Assembly (NCBI GenBank): GCA_913045055.1
Contig: CAJWPI010000001.1
Location: 1-64,000 of the forward strand
Source: an uncultured Gammaproteobacteria bacterium
GTDB taxonomy: Bacteria; Pseudomonadota; Gammaproteobacteria; Magnimaribacterales; Magnimaribacteraceae
DNA: 64,000 bases
Direction of reading: 5' to 3'
Under the pieces are notes generated by a model. That model had not been told where the DNA came from. It was given only the letters and a program-made list of their open reading frames with translations, and ran no database searches. Both the position numbers and the translations under genes were made by a program. This document shows, in pieces, positions 36,121 to 44,826 of the stretch (the first letter of the stretch is position 1; each line of letters opens with the position of its first letter).

Positions 36121-36815
36121 GACTCTCCAAACGGCCTGACTGTTGTTTCAAAAGTCCATGCAGATTTTTCTTGATGAGATAAATGCCAAGCTTCATCTGC
36201 TATGGAGTCAGGTTTTATAAAAAAATCATCTTCCTTATCTTTCCACATCTTTCTAGTCCAATCTAGATCAATTACAGCATCAATCAATAAATAAGCTACA
36301 TGAATCCCTTTAGGACCAAGTTCTCTTGCCATAGACTCTGCTAATATTCTTTGTGCTGCTTTCGTGGGGGCTGTATTAGCGAACCAAGACTTACCTCTTT
36401 TAGCAGAAGTATTACCAGTTACTATTACTGACCCTGAACCCCTGTTAATCATATCCTTAGCAAATCCTCTTACTAGATAGAGCAATCCCATAGCATTGAT
36501 CTCAAAGTTTTTTAATAAATCCTTGGGCTTTATTTCCATAAAATTACCTCTTCCCCCTCTTACTGCATTGTGGATTAACACATCTGGTATTCCTTCTTTT
36601 TGTTTTATCTCTTCAATTGTCTTTGTAAAGTAAGTCTCGCTTGAAACATCACAGGGGTAGCTAAAAGTATTTTCAATTTGTTTCTCTAATTTATTTAACC
36701 TATCTTCAGATCTCGATACCATAATCACATTGTAACCACCAGAAGCAAATCTCCTGACCATAGAACTTCCAGTACCTGGACCAACCCCAGTTACTAAACA
36801 AATTTTTCTTCCCAT
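36114..36815 (-). CDS. Short-chain dehydrogenase/reductase, catalytic Tyr missing
   Basis: The Rossmann motif LVTGVGPGTGSSMVRRF and IHNAVRGGRG mark an SDR. The usual YxxxK is replaced by FANTAPTK: the Lys is kept but the Tyr position is Thr. Similar SDRs with a phenylalanine-rich active site and ELGPKGIHVAYLLIDAVID are common in environmental proteobacteria and actinobacteria, where the function is unknown. The 233-residue protein is first in a pair with the FAD-linked oxidase (7-nt overlap). Confidence 0.82.
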   Translation of the reverse strand: MGRKICLVTGVGPGTGSSMVRRFASGGYNVIMVSRSEDRLNKLEKQIENTFSYPCDVSSETYFTKTIEEIKQKEGIPDVLIHNAVRGGRGNFMEIKPKDLLKNFEINAMGLLYLVRGFAKDMINRGSGSVIVTGNTSAKRGKSWFANTAPTKAAQRILAESMARELGPKGIHVAYLLIDAVIDLDWTRKMWKDKEDDFFIKPDSIADEAWHLSHQEKSAWTFETTVRPFGESW

Positions 36816-36851
36816 GAGAAAAGACTAACACTAGTTGATACTAAAATTCTA

Positions 36852-36857
36852 TATAAT
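36852..36857 (+). promoter_or_regulatory. -10 element for tRNA-Arg
   Basis: TATAAT, full consensus, ends 10 nt before the 5' end of the tRNA. No -35 box at normal spacing is convincing. Confidence 0.45.
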
Positions 36858-36867
36858 TTATTTATAA

Positions 36868-36945
36868 GGGCTAGTAGTTCAGCTGGGATAGAACGTCTGC
36901 CTCCGGAGCAGAAGGTCGCAGGTTCAAATCCTGCCTAGCCCACCA
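36868..36945 (+). tRNA. tRNA-Arg (anticodon CCG)
   Basis: A full cloverleaf folds by eye. Acceptor GGGCTAG (36868-36874) pairs with CTAGCCC; D stem GTTC/GAAC; anticodon stem TCTGC/GCAGA with loop CTCCGGA giving anticodon CCG (36903-36905), which reads CGG Arg; T arm GCAGG-TTCAAAT-CCTGC. The discriminator is A (36942) and CCA is encoded (36943-36945). It is isolated from other tRNAs. Confidence 0.96.
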
Positions 36946-37000
36946 ATGAATTGATATAATTCCTTCTATATTATCTTTATAGAAATAAAAATTTTTAAAT

Positions 37001-38665
37001 ATGAAAAATGACATAGTTATTAAAAATGCAAAAATTGTTGATGGGACAGGGTCAGATCCTTTTTTTGGAGATATAGCCATTAAAGGGGATGTGATTTCTG
37101 AAATGGGGGAAGTCACCTCAAGTGGAAAAATAGAATTAAATGCAGATGGACGCGTTGTAAGTCCTGGATTTGTAGATATTCATACCCACTTAGATGCACA
37201 AATTGGATGGGATCAAGAGCTTAAGCCTGTTAGTCAGCATGGGGTAACTTCTGTTCTTATGGGTAATTGTGGTGTTACCTTTGCACCTTGTAAACCTGAA
37301 GATAGAGAGCTTATAGCCCATATGATGCAAACTGTGGAAGATATACCTAAAGATGCAATCCTAGGGGGCCTTCCTTGGGATTGGGAAGATTACGGTGGTT
37401 ACCTCGATTCCGTTGAAAAATTTAATCTTGGGATTAACGTAGCTGGAATGGTAGGACACGCTGCTGTTAGATATTACGTAATGGGAGAAAGGTCGGTAGA
37501 AGAACTAGCATCAGAAGAAGAAATAAAAAAAATGGCAGAAATAGTAGGAAAGTCAATGGATGGAGGCGCTGTTGGGTTTTCAACAAATAGATACCCGCCT
37601 CATGTTGGTCCAGATGGAAGATCTATTCCAGGGACTTATGCCGATGCCAAAGAACTTTTAGAAATAGCTAAAATAGTAGGTAAGAAAAAAGGTCTTATGC
37701 AAAACGTATTAGATTTTGGAGGACAGCCAGAATTTTCAATTCAGCTCCTTAAAGACCTAGCCAATACTACAAGAAACAGAATACTCTTTAGTTTTGGAAC
37801 GGGACCTGATCTGGAGTCAGGAAAGAGAGTTCGCCAACTACTAGAAGAGCTTTGTAAAGACGGAGAGGACATTACAGCTATATCTCAACCAAGGTCTTCT
37901 GGTTTTATGTTTGGACTACAGTCTAGTTTGCCATTCCAAGGAAAAACTTGGGATAAGCTAAGAGACATGGACCTTAATAGAAGACTTGTATCTATTAGAG
38001 ACCTAGAAACTCGTAAAAAATTAATAAAAGAAGCCTCTAATACTCCAGAAGTACTCCCTTATCATTTGGTTTTCTGGTTGGGTAATGAAGAAACCCCTGA
38101 TTATTCTGCAGGAGCTGAGAAATGTGTAGCAAAAATGTCTCATGATAGGGGCATTCACCCGTCAGAATTATTTCTAAACTTGTCTGATGAGTCTAATGGA
38201 AAAACTCTGTTCAATTATAGAATGTTTAATCAGAACTTAGAGGCTGCGGGAGAGATGTTTTTAAGCAAGAGGATTTTTCCTGGTTTAGGTGATGCAGGGG
38301 CACATGTATCTCAAATTTGTGATGCTGGTTGGGCTACTTTTGTTCTTTCATATTGGGTAAGAGAAACAGGTCTTTATAGCTTACAGGAAGGGGTAAGAAG
38401 GATCTCCTCTGCCCCCGCAAGAATTATAGGTCTCCAAGATAGAGGGACGTTAGCAGTTGGTAAAAAAGCTGATGTAAATATTTTTGATGCCAATACAGTG
38501 GCTGAACTTCAACCCGAGATTGTCCACGACTTTCCTGGAGGAGCACCCAGATATATACAAGGCTCAAAAGGGTATAAGGCAACCATAGTTAATGGAAAGG
38601 TTAATTTTATAGATGGTGAGCTAACTGGAGCTTCTAATGGCGAAGTTTTAAGACATAGTGCTTAG
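37001..38665 (+). CDS. Amidohydrolase family protein (N-acyl-D-amino-acid deacylase type)
   Basis: A 554-residue metal-dependent hydrolase of the amidohydrolase superfamily. It starts KNAKIVDGTGSDPFFGDIA, has the HxH metal motif VDIHTHLDAQ, the D-aminoacylase-type Cys in GNCGVTFAPC, and the late Asp in GDAGAHVSQICD. C-terminal GTLAVGKKADVNIFD returns to the small beta domain. Family members act on N-acyl-D-amino acids or hydantoin-like amides; substrate is unknown here. It and the following DUF1330 gene lie 18 nt apart, downstream of tRNA-Arg. Confidence 0.86.
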   Translation: MKNDIVIKNAKIVDGTGSDPFFGDIAIKGDVISEMGEVTSSGKIELNADGRVVSPGFVDIHTHLDAQIGWDQELKPVSQHGVTSVLMGNCGVTFAPCKPEDRELIAHMMQTVEDIPKDAILGGLPWDWEDYGGYLDSVEKFNLGINVAGMVGHAAVRYYVMGERSVEELASEEEIKKMAEIVGKSMDGGAVGFSTNRYPPHVGPDGRSIPGTYADAKELLEIAKIVGKKKGLMQNVLDFGGQPEFSIQLLKDLANTTRNRILFSFGTGPDLESGKRVRQLLEELCKDGEDITAISQPRSSGFMFGLQSSLPFQGKTWDKLRDMDLNRRLVSIRDLETRKKLIKEASNTPEVLPYHLVFWLGNEETPDYSAGAEKCVAKMSHDRGIHPSELFLNLSDESNGKTLFNYRMFNQNLEAAGEMFLSKRIFPGLGDAGAHVSQICDAGWATFVLSYWVRETGLYSLQEGVRRISSAPARIIGLQDRGTLAVGKKADVNIFDANTVAELQPEIVHDFPGGAPRYIQGSKGYKATIVNGKVNFIDGELTGASNGEVLRHSA

Positions 38666-38683
38666 GAAGGCGGGGTTTTAGTT

Positions 38684-39100
38684 ATGGAGGTTAAGAATAA
38701 AGTTATGCCCAACGGTCAGCAGATGGCTGACTTTAATGAGTTAGGTGAAGAAAAGCCTATATTTATGGTCAATCTTTTAAAGTTTAAAGAAAAAGCAGAA
38801 TATGCGGACAAGAGAGAAACTGACCTAACGGGTGAAGAGGCCTATACCATTTACGGTAAAGAAGTACAGGTACATTTAGAGAAAGTGGGGGGAAAGATAG
38901 TTTTTGCAGGCAAAGTGTCTCGCCTTACTGTAGGGGAAGTAGAAGAGCTTTGGGATCAAGTAGCAATTGCAATGTATCCAAGTCGAAAGGCTATGCTAGA
39001 AATGATTAGTAATTCAGAATATATAAAAAGTGCTGAACACAGGATAGCTGGCCTTGCAGGTCAGCTTAATATAGAAACGAATTCTCCTTTAGATTTTTAA
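38684..39100 (+). CDS. DUF1330-like protein
   Basis: The 138 residues contain IFMVNLLKFKEKAEY, then EAYTIYGKEVQVHLEKVGGK and WDQVAIAMYPSRKAMLEMISNSEY, the layout of the DUF1330 dimeric alpha-beta barrel. DUF1330 proteins have no settled function; several lie beside catabolic genes. It directly follows the amidohydrolase gene and faces the nitroreductase across 4 nt. Confidence 0.75.
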   Translation: MEVKNKVMPNGQQMADFNELGEEKPIFMVNLLKFKEKAEYADKRETDLTGEEAYTIYGKEVQVHLEKVGGKIVFAGKVSRLTVGEVEELWDQVAIAMYPSRKAMLEMISNSEYIKSAEHRIAGLAGQLNIETNSPLDF

Positions 39101-39104
39101 AGAC

Positions 39105-39764
39105 CTATTTTTCAATAAATTTAACCCATACATCAAGAGGTTCTCTGGTTGTATTAAGTTCATTTATTTTAGCATCTGCGTCTTTATAGCCTATAGCCAC
39201 ACCGCAAAAAAGCATTAAGTCTTCATCAACATCTAGAAATGTTGAAACGCTTTCTGATTTCATTGCCCAGGCTTCTTGAGGGCAAGTGTCTAGACCCTCT
39301 TCCCTAGCCAGCAACATAAATGTTTGAAGAAACATCCCTAAGTCAGACCATTGAGGAGGACCCATTTGCCTGTCAACAAAACAAAAAAAAGCAGCAGGTG
39401 CTCCAAAAAATTCATAATTTTTAGCTAGTTGTCTAAACCTGCTTGCTTTGTCATCTCTGTCTATGCCCAACAAAGCATACATATCCTCTCCTACTTTAAA
39501 TCTAGAAGAGCGATAAGGTTCTTTTAAGTTTTGGGGATAAATATCATAAGAAGGGGTTTCGGGGTTGGTCCATTTTTTTTGAAAATCTAAAAAAGACTGC
39601 ATGGCTTTATTGTTGATAACAAATATTCTCCAAGGTTGAAGATTGCCTCCTGAAGGAGCTCTAGAAGATTTTTCTAATAAGGTTTCTATTAATTTGTCTG
39701 TGACAGGTTTTTTTAGAAAAGCCCTAGTTGTTTTCCTTGAAAAAACTGCTTCTGTTACTTTCAT
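39105..39764 (-). CDS. Nitroreductase family protein
   Basis: An FMN-dependent NAD(P)H oxidoreductase of 219 residues. The FMN contacts are in SRKTTRAFLKKPV and SRAPSGGNLQPWRIFVI; AREEGLDTCPQEAW and FCGVAIGYKD are the C-terminal signatures. Members reduce nitro groups, quinones or enones; the substrate cannot be read here. It is the last gene of the leftward set with the acyl-CoA synthetase, MaoC and CitE genes (8 nt after the ligase). Confidence 0.9.
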   Translation of the reverse strand: MKVTEAVFSRKTTRAFLKKPVTDKLIETLLEKSSRAPSGGNLQPWRIFVINNKAMQSFLDFQKKWTNPETPSYDIYPQNLKEPYRSSRFKVGEDMYALLGIDRDDKASRFRQLAKNYEFFGAPAAFFCFVDRQMGPPQWSDLGMFLQTFMLLAREEGLDTCPQEAWAMKSESVSTFLDVDEDLMLFCGVAIGYKDADAKINELNTTREPLDVWVKFIEK

Positions 39765-39772
39765 TTTAAAAA

Positions 39773-41401
39773 CTAACGTCCAAGCTCCTTTTCAGCTTTC
39801 TCTTTGGCCCATTTATAATTTGCCTTTCCGTTAGGGGCGCGCATAACCTCTTCAACAAAAAGAACTTGTTTAGGAAGTTTATAACCTGCTAGATGTTCTC
39901 TAGTAAAAGAAATTAAATCCTGTTCGGAAACTTCGGAGTTTTCTTTGAAAGAAGCTAATGCTACTACTCTTTGTCCAAACTTTTCGTCTTGTACACCAAC
40001 TACGAGACAGTCATAAATGTTGTCATGTCTCTTTACGGCTTCTTCTACTTCTTCGGGATAAACTTTTTCTCCTGCGGTGTTAATGCAGTTACTTCCCCTT
40101 CCCAACAAGGTGATACTTCCATCAGCCTCTACTAAGGCATAATCGCCTGGAAAGCTATACCTAACTCCATCTACTTCTTTGAAAGTTTCAGCAGATTTCT
40201 CAGGATCTTTAAAATAACCCAAGGGAACTAATCCGCTGGTTCCAATTTTTCCCATTTCTCCAGAACCAGGCTCCACGTGCTTACCATCATCAGTAATGAC
40301 AATAACCCCTGGATTAATAGAAAACTTTGCTGTTTCTGCCGGGGCTTCCTTAGTAGATATAGACGCTCCCATTCCTCCTTCTGTTGACCCCATGGCATCT
40401 ATAAGAACCATGTCGTTGTGTTCTAACAGTCCTTTTTTAACTTCAGAGCTCCACATTACGCCACTAGAGATCATCAAATTTACGCTAGAAATATCATAAG
40501 GCTTATTACTTAGCTTGGCATTATTTAAAGAATCCATTAAGGGTTTGGCAAATGCATCCCCAACTATAACAACAGTAGTAGACTTTGTTTTTTCAACTTC
40601 TCTCCATAGTACATCTGGATCGAATCCGAGTTGCGGGATTGTTACAACAGTCCCTCCAGTTAATAATGGTAAATAAGCTCCTAGCCACATACCCGTGCCA
40701 TGCATCAAAGGGCAAGCAACCATGCTGACAGGAAGCATATTCTCATTTGAGAGCTTGATTATGTTTTCAGGCAGAGATTCAAAATCTTCAGGCACAGGAA
40801 AACCCATACCTAAAAGAGTTTTGAACATAGAGCTAATAAATGACCCATGCTGATACATCACTCCTTTTGGCATTCCCGTGGTCCCGCCAGTATAGAGCAT
40901 GTATATATTGTCTTCAGATCTCTTAATCCTTTCCATTGGCTCTTTTGACTTAATGCATTCTTCGTAGTCAAGGATGTCCTTGCTTTGATCAGAAACTTCA
41001 GTTCCATCATCAACTTTTATGAAAAGCTTAACCTTTGGAAGTTTATCCCTAATTGCATTAATTTGATCAGAGTAGCAGGCCTGGAAAAATATCGCCTCTG
41101 AATCTGAATTATCTAAAAGATAAACTAATTCATCTTCTTTATAACGATAGTTCACGTTTATTGGCACACCCTTTATCTTAAAAACACTAAATTGAGCTTC
41201 TAAATATTCATTTGAATTATGAAGATAAAGGCCAACTTTAGAATCGTCTCCTAAACCATGTTCGGTTAAAAGCGTTGCAAGTCTAGAGGCCCTCTCCTCA
41301 TACTCTTTCCAAGACCTAGTTACATCTCCGCAAATTAAAGCTGTTTGATCAGGAATCAGATCTGATGTCTTTTCCCAAAGTGTTGCAAATTGAACCTCCA
41401 T
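39773..41401 (-). CDS. Acyl-CoA synthetase (AMP-forming)
   Basis: A 542-residue ANL-superfamily enzyme that would activate a carboxylic acid to its CoA thioester. The ATP loop is MLYTGGTTGMPKGV, followed by GSTEGG, FPGDYALVEADGS, GRGSNCINTAGEKVYPEEVE and the catalytic Lys in APNGKANYKW. The chain length or structure of the acid is not evident. It lies between the MaoC hydratase and nitroreductase genes. Confidence 0.9.
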   Translation of the reverse strand: MEVQFATLWEKTSDLIPDQTALICGDVTRSWKEYEERASRLATLLTEHGLGDDSKVGLYLHNSNEYLEAQFSVFKIKGVPINVNYRYKEDELVYLLDNSDSEAIFFQACYSDQINAIRDKLPKVKLFIKVDDGTEVSDQSKDILDYEECIKSKEPMERIKRSEDNIYMLYTGGTTGMPKGVMYQHGSFISSMFKTLLGMGFPVPEDFESLPENIIKLSNENMLPVSMVACPLMHGTGMWLGAYLPLLTGGTVVTIPQLGFDPDVLWREVEKTKSTTVVIVGDAFAKPLMDSLNNAKLSNKPYDISSVNLMISSGVMWSSEVKKGLLEHNDMVLIDAMGSTEGGMGASISTKEAPAETAKFSINPGVIVITDDGKHVEPGSGEMGKIGTSGLVPLGYFKDPEKSAETFKEVDGVRYSFPGDYALVEADGSITLLGRGSNCINTAGEKVYPEEVEEAVKRHDNIYDCLVVGVQDEKFGQRVVALASFKENSEVSEQDLISFTREHLAGYKLPKQVLFVEEVMRAPNGKANYKWAKEKAEKELGR

Positions 41402-41456
41402 TTTTTCTCCCTCTATAGTTATTGAGAGAGATTATGTCTGAAGATATCCTGAAAAA

Positions 41457-41975
41457 TCAATAATCAATTTTGTCTTCAACTGCTTTTCCTTGCTTGGGGA
41501 TTAAGGCGGACCTGAAGTAAGAAGCCACAACTACTCCGTCTTGATTTTTTCCAATTGTCTTTACAGTAACTATTCCTTCGTCTGGTCTAGATTTAGATTC
41601 TCGCTTTTCTATTACCTCAGATTCTGCATACAGGGTATCACCAACAAACACAGGATGAGGTAAAACTATGTCAGTCCAACCTAAGTTAGCTATAGCTTTT
41701 TGACTTACGTCACTGACGCTCATTCCTACCATGAGGGCAATTGTAAAGGGGCTGGCTACTAATGTTTTTCCGAACTCAGTGCCTTTACCAAATTCCTCAT
41801 CAAAGTGTATTGGGTGCTGGTTCATGGTTAGCAAAGTAAACCAAGTGTTATCAGATTGAGTGATTGTTCTCCCTGGTCTGTGTTCGTAAACATCTCCAAT
41901 TTTAAAGTCTTCATAATATCGCCCAAAAACCTCCCTGTACCTCCCGGGTTTTATTTCTTTATTTTTTTTAACCAT
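41457..41975 (-). CDS. MaoC-type enoyl-CoA hydratase
   Basis: A hot-dog-fold protein of 172 residues. YYEDFKIGDVYEHRPGRTIT followed by QSDNTWFTLLTMNQHPIHFD matches the hydratase-2 motif (Asp-x4-His with N and H around HPIHFD). The family hydrates trans-enoyl-CoA or mesaconyl-/itaconyl-CoA-type substrates. It is 17 nt downstream of the CitE-like gene, a pairing seen in itaconate and methylaspartate-cycle gene sets. Confidence 0.85.
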   Translation of the reverse strand: MVKKNKEIKPGRYREVFGRYYEDFKIGDVYEHRPGRTITQSDNTWFTLLTMNQHPIHFDEEFGKGTEFGKTLVASPFTIALMVGMSVSDVSQKAIANLGWTDIVLPHPVFVGDTLYAESEVIEKRESKSRPDEGIVTVKTIGKNQDGVVVASYFRSALIPKQGKAVEDKIDY

Positions 41976-41992
41976 TCCCTCTCCTATAACTC

Positions 41993-42817
41993 TTATAAAT
42001 TATCTTTAAAATCAATACCGGCTAGAAACAGGCGTTTTTTCATAAGTTTTATTATTGGTTCGTCTATCATCTTACCATCAACTGAGATAGCCCCACCCTT
42101 TGATTTAGAGAAGGCTTTAAGAATCTTTTGAGCTTCTTCTAAGTCCTCTTTGGTAGGTAAGAAGCTTTCTTTAATCACCTCTGCTTGTTTGGGGTGAATA
42201 GCAAATTTACTATTAAATCCAATAGATCTAGCTTTTCTACTCTCTTGAGCTAATTCGCTAATATCTTCTATTTGCATAAAAGGACTATCAATTGTAATTA
42301 GCCCATATTTACTGGCCTGAAGTATTATCATAGATCTAGCCAACAACATAGCATCCCAGCTCATGTCAGAACCTAGTTCTGCTGACAAATCAGCTCCTCC
42401 TAAGGCAAGCCCTATAACTCTTTTGTCTTCACTTAATAACGAAAGATTTTCTAATGCTAGAGCAGTTTCTATTAGTAAAACTAATTTTAAACTCTCAGGT
42501 AATACAGATAGCTCAATTGGATTTTCTATTTTGGGTATTATCAAACCTAAGAAATTTTTATTCTTTATGTTAAAAAGAGATATGTCTTCTTTCCCATCCT
42601 GAGACTTAAGAGAGTTAATTCTTATAAAGAATGGCTTACTGATGTGGCTAGAAGATAAATGCCTGGCCAATTCATCTCTGCTCTTTCTTTTATCTGATAA
42701 TGGTACAGAGTCTTCCAGGTCGATTACTAATCCATCTGCTTTTGAGGTTTCCGCTTTTGAAATCCAATCCAGCTTATTGGCTGGAACAAAAAGAGGGCAA
42801 ACAGGAAATAGAGTCAA
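41993..42817 (-). CDS. HpcH/HpaI or CitE-like aldolase/lyase
   Basis: A TIM-barrel lyase of the CitE family (274 residues). FVPANKLDWISKA opens it; the metal-binding region appears in GLVIDLEDSVPLSDK, the Arg in FFIRINSL, the Glu in VLLIETALALENL and the Asp in LALGGADLSAELG. Family members cleave malyl-CoA, methylmalyl-CoA or citramalyl-CoA. It starts 8 nt after dsbA and precedes MaoC; which CoA ester it uses is unknown. Confidence 0.85.
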   Translation of the reverse strand: MTLFPVCPLFVPANKLDWISKAETSKADGLVIDLEDSVPLSDKRKSRDELARHLSSSHISKPFFIRINSLKSQDGKEDISLFNIKNKNFLGLIIPKIENPIELSVLPESLKLVLLIETALALENLSLLSEDKRVIGLALGGADLSAELGSDMSWDAMLLARSMIILQASKYGLITIDSPFMQIEDISELAQESRKARSIGFNSKFAIHPKQAEVIKESFLPTKEDLEEAQKILKAFSKSKGGAISVDGKMIDEPIIKLMKKRLFLAGIDFKDNL

Positions 42818-42825
42818 GCCTACAC

Positions 42826-43473
42826 CTAATCAGATCTTATTAAGACCCTTCTTTCTTTTTCAATAAGAAAATCTACAATTTTCAAAAGTTTGTTTATTCC
42901 TGTTTCTCTAGTTGGACTAACTTTATACTTTCCATTTACTATCAAATTAGGGACAGCTGTAACTGACCATTGACGCATGCGTTTGTTTGCCTGATTTAAA
43001 GAATTTTCTATGCCAAAAGAATTTCTGATTGACCTATACTTTTCTTTTTCTACCCCAAAGCCTTTAAAAAAATACTCCAACTCAGTCTCTCCTGTTAAAA
43101 ATTTTCTTTCTTGGTGAATAGAGTGGAACGCTGCAGCCACAGCCTCTTCTTCTATTCCGAGAGCCAGGGCAATATAATAAACCCTAGCATGTATCTTTGC
43201 TGTAGCATTCCAAGTAACATGAGACTTCAAGAAATTAACGTCTCCAGGTAAGTTCTTTTTCCAATCATTTATGTAAAATTCTAAAGAGTAGCAATGAGAA
43301 CAGCTTAGCCAGAAAAGCTCAACTACCTCTATTTTATTGATATCGCTAGTTGGGGTTGGGCTGTCCAATATTTCATAATGGATTCCTGCTTTAAAGGCCT
43401 CTTCTGACTTAATAAATCCTACATAAATCGTTAGAAAGACTAATGGAATGTATTTCAAATAATTAAACATCAT
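42826..43473 (-). CDS. dsbA: Thiol:disulfide interchange protein DsbA
   Basis: DsbA introduces disulfides in exported proteins. A signal peptide precedes the thioredoxin-fold domain with active site LFWLSCSHCYSLE (CSHC; E. coli has CPHC) and the cis-Pro in TAVPNLIVNGKY. Length 215 with signal. It is next to cytochrome c4 and near engB-polA, the arrangement of Pseudomonas and relatives; its partner dsbB follows polA. Confidence 0.93.
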   Translation of the reverse strand: MMFNYLKYIPLVFLTIYVGFIKSEEAFKAGIHYEILDSPTPTSDINKIEVVELFWLSCSHCYSLEFYINDWKKNLPGDVNFLKSHVTWNATAKIHARVYYIALALGIEEEAVAAAFHSIHQERKFLTGETELEYFFKGFGVEKEKYRSIRNSFGIENSLNQANKRMRQWSVTAVPNLIVNGKYKVSPTRETGINKLLKIVDFLIEKERRVLIRSD

Positions 43474-43496
43474 ATTATTGTTATTTCTATTTGATA

Positions 43497-44093
43497 TTAA
43501 TGTAGCCCATGAATGAAGCTTGCTAAAGCTTCAATCTCTTTATCATCTAACTTATAGGCGATAGAAACCATTATTTTTGATGCCTCTGTATCCATCCTGG
43601 TTGCTAGGCGATAGTCTTTTAATGTTTTGGCAATATATTCAGGTTGCTGTCCGCTTAGAAGGGGATACGCAGCTTGAGCATTGCCAAGACCCCTAGGAGA
43701 ATGACATGCTGTGCATGCGGGTATTCCTTTTTCAAAATTCCCTGAATAATAAAGTTTGGAACCTAAATCAACTAAATCTATAGAAGCTTGACCCATTTTT
43801 ATTTTACTACTCGCATAAAAAGCAGATATATCTTCAATGTCGGAATCGCTTAATCCATCTAACATTCCGGTCATCTCTAGAACCACTCTCTCTCCGCTTT
43901 TCATAAGCTTTAATTGTTTTGTTAAGTACTTTTGATTTTGTCCGGCTAAAGAAGGCCATAAACCAACCTGGCTATTTCCGTCTTCTCCGTGACAAGCAAT
44001 GCAAGTAGAAGATTTTTGTTTTCCATTGCTAATATCAGCAGCTTCTAGATTAAAGAAACAGCTAAAAAGAACAATTAAAAATCTTAAATACAT
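43497..44093 (-). CDS. Cytochrome c4
   Basis: A dihaem periplasmic cytochrome: signal peptide of about 18 residues, then two homologous domains with CIACHG and CTACHS haem sites and Met ligand regions (VVLEMTGMLDGLSD; ATRMDTEASKIM). Length 198 is typical of cytochrome c4, which donates electrons to terminal oxidases. It precedes dsbA by 23 nt and is divergent from engB. Confidence 0.93.
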   Translation of the reverse strand: MYLRFLIVLFSCFFNLEAADISNGKQKSSTCIACHGEDGNSQVGLWPSLAGQNQKYLTKQLKLMKSGERVVLEMTGMLDGLSDSDIEDISAFYASSKIKMGQASIDLVDLGSKLYYSGNFEKGIPACTACHSPRGLGNAQAAYPLLSGQQPEYIAKTLKDYRLATRMDTEASKIMVSIAYKLDDKEIEALASFIHGLH

Positions 44094-44111
44094 TCTTTAA
44101 ACTTGTACAAA

Positions 44112-44139
44112 TTGGCTGAACGGGCGAGGATTATATACT
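44112..44139 (+). promoter_or_regulatory. Candidate sigma70 promoter for engB
   Basis: TTGGCT (44112-44117), a 16-nt spacer and TATACT (44134-44139). It lies 35 nt before the chosen engB ATG in the divergent spacer with cytochrome c4. It also places the transcription start near or before the alternative TTG start. Confidence 0.45.
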
Positions 44140-44173
44140 AACCTAACAATTGGTTCTGCTAATAAAGGAAACT

Positions 44174-44776
44174 ATGAATCAAAAAGATATATTCAGAAGA
44201 TTAGAATTTGTAGAAGGAGTTTCTTCATATAACCAAATTCCTTCAGATACAGGATTAGAAGTGGCGTTTTGTGGCACTTCAAACTCAGGTAAATCAAGTG
44301 TTATAAATTCTTTAGCAAACAATAAGAAACTCTCAAGAGTCAGCAAGGACCCAGGAAGAACGCAAACAATAAACTTCTTTTCTGTTGATAAATCAAGAAG
44401 GATTGTAGATCTTCCTGGCTATGGTTATGCAAAAGTATCTAAGGAAATGAAAAAAGAATGGGGAATCACAATTAGGAAATACCTTAATTCTAGACAGAGT
44501 CTAAGCGGTTTGATTATTGTTATGGATATTAGGCATTCTTTCAAAGAATCTGATTTGGTCTTGATAAGGTGGTGTTTTGAAACACAAACTCCAATTACAG
44601 CGCTTCTTAATAAGTCAGATAAACTTTCTAAAAACAAATCTAAATTAGAGTTAGAGAATGCTGTTAGAATCTCCAAGAACCTTCCTGGAAGAATAAACAT
44701 ACAGTTGTTTTCTGCAAAAAAATTTATAGGCCAAGATGAACTTAAAACAACAATTTGTAACTGGCTTAAGATTTAG
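44174..44776 (+). CDS. engB: Ribosome biogenesis GTPase YsxC/EngB
   Basis: EngB (YihA) is an essential GTPase needed for 50S assembly. The P-loop is GTSNSGKSSVINSL, then DPGRTQTINFF (G2), DLPGYGYAKV (G3), LLNKSDKL (G4). The frame opens at a TTG (44150), but ATG 44174, preceded by AAAGGA, gives 200 residues beginning like the family (210 in E. coli). Gene pair engB-polA with a spacer is as in E. coli, where the spacer holds spf (Spot 42). Confidence 0.96.
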   Translation: MNQKDIFRRLEFVEGVSSYNQIPSDTGLEVAFCGTSNSGKSSVINSLANNKKLSRVSKDPGRTQTINFFSVDKSRRIVDLPGYGYAKVSKEMKKEWGITIRKYLNSRQSLSGLIIVMDIRHSFKESDLVLIRWCFETQTPITALLNKSDKLSKNKSKLELENAVRISKNLPGRINIQLFSAKKFIGQDELKTTICNWLKI

Positions 44777-44779
44777 CAA

Positions 44780-44810
44780 GCCCCGAACATCTGGGGAAGA
44801 CATTCGGGGC
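44780..44810 (+). terminator. Strong hairpin after engB
   Basis: GCCCCGAA (44780-44787) and TTCGGGGC (44803-44810) form a perfect 8-bp GC-rich stem with a 15-nt loop, starting 3 nt after the engB stop. No T-run follows, so it is not a textbook intrinsic terminator. The loop's GGGG can alternatively pair with the CCCC of the left arm. It may be a 3' stabilising hairpin or the 5' stem of a small RNA. Confidence 0.5.
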
Positions 44811-44826
44811 AACAATTTACCTATTG

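Noticed and set aside
36868-36945. tRNA-Arg as an att site of an integrated element
   Set aside because: No second copy of the tRNA 3' end was seen in the window and there is no nearby integrase.
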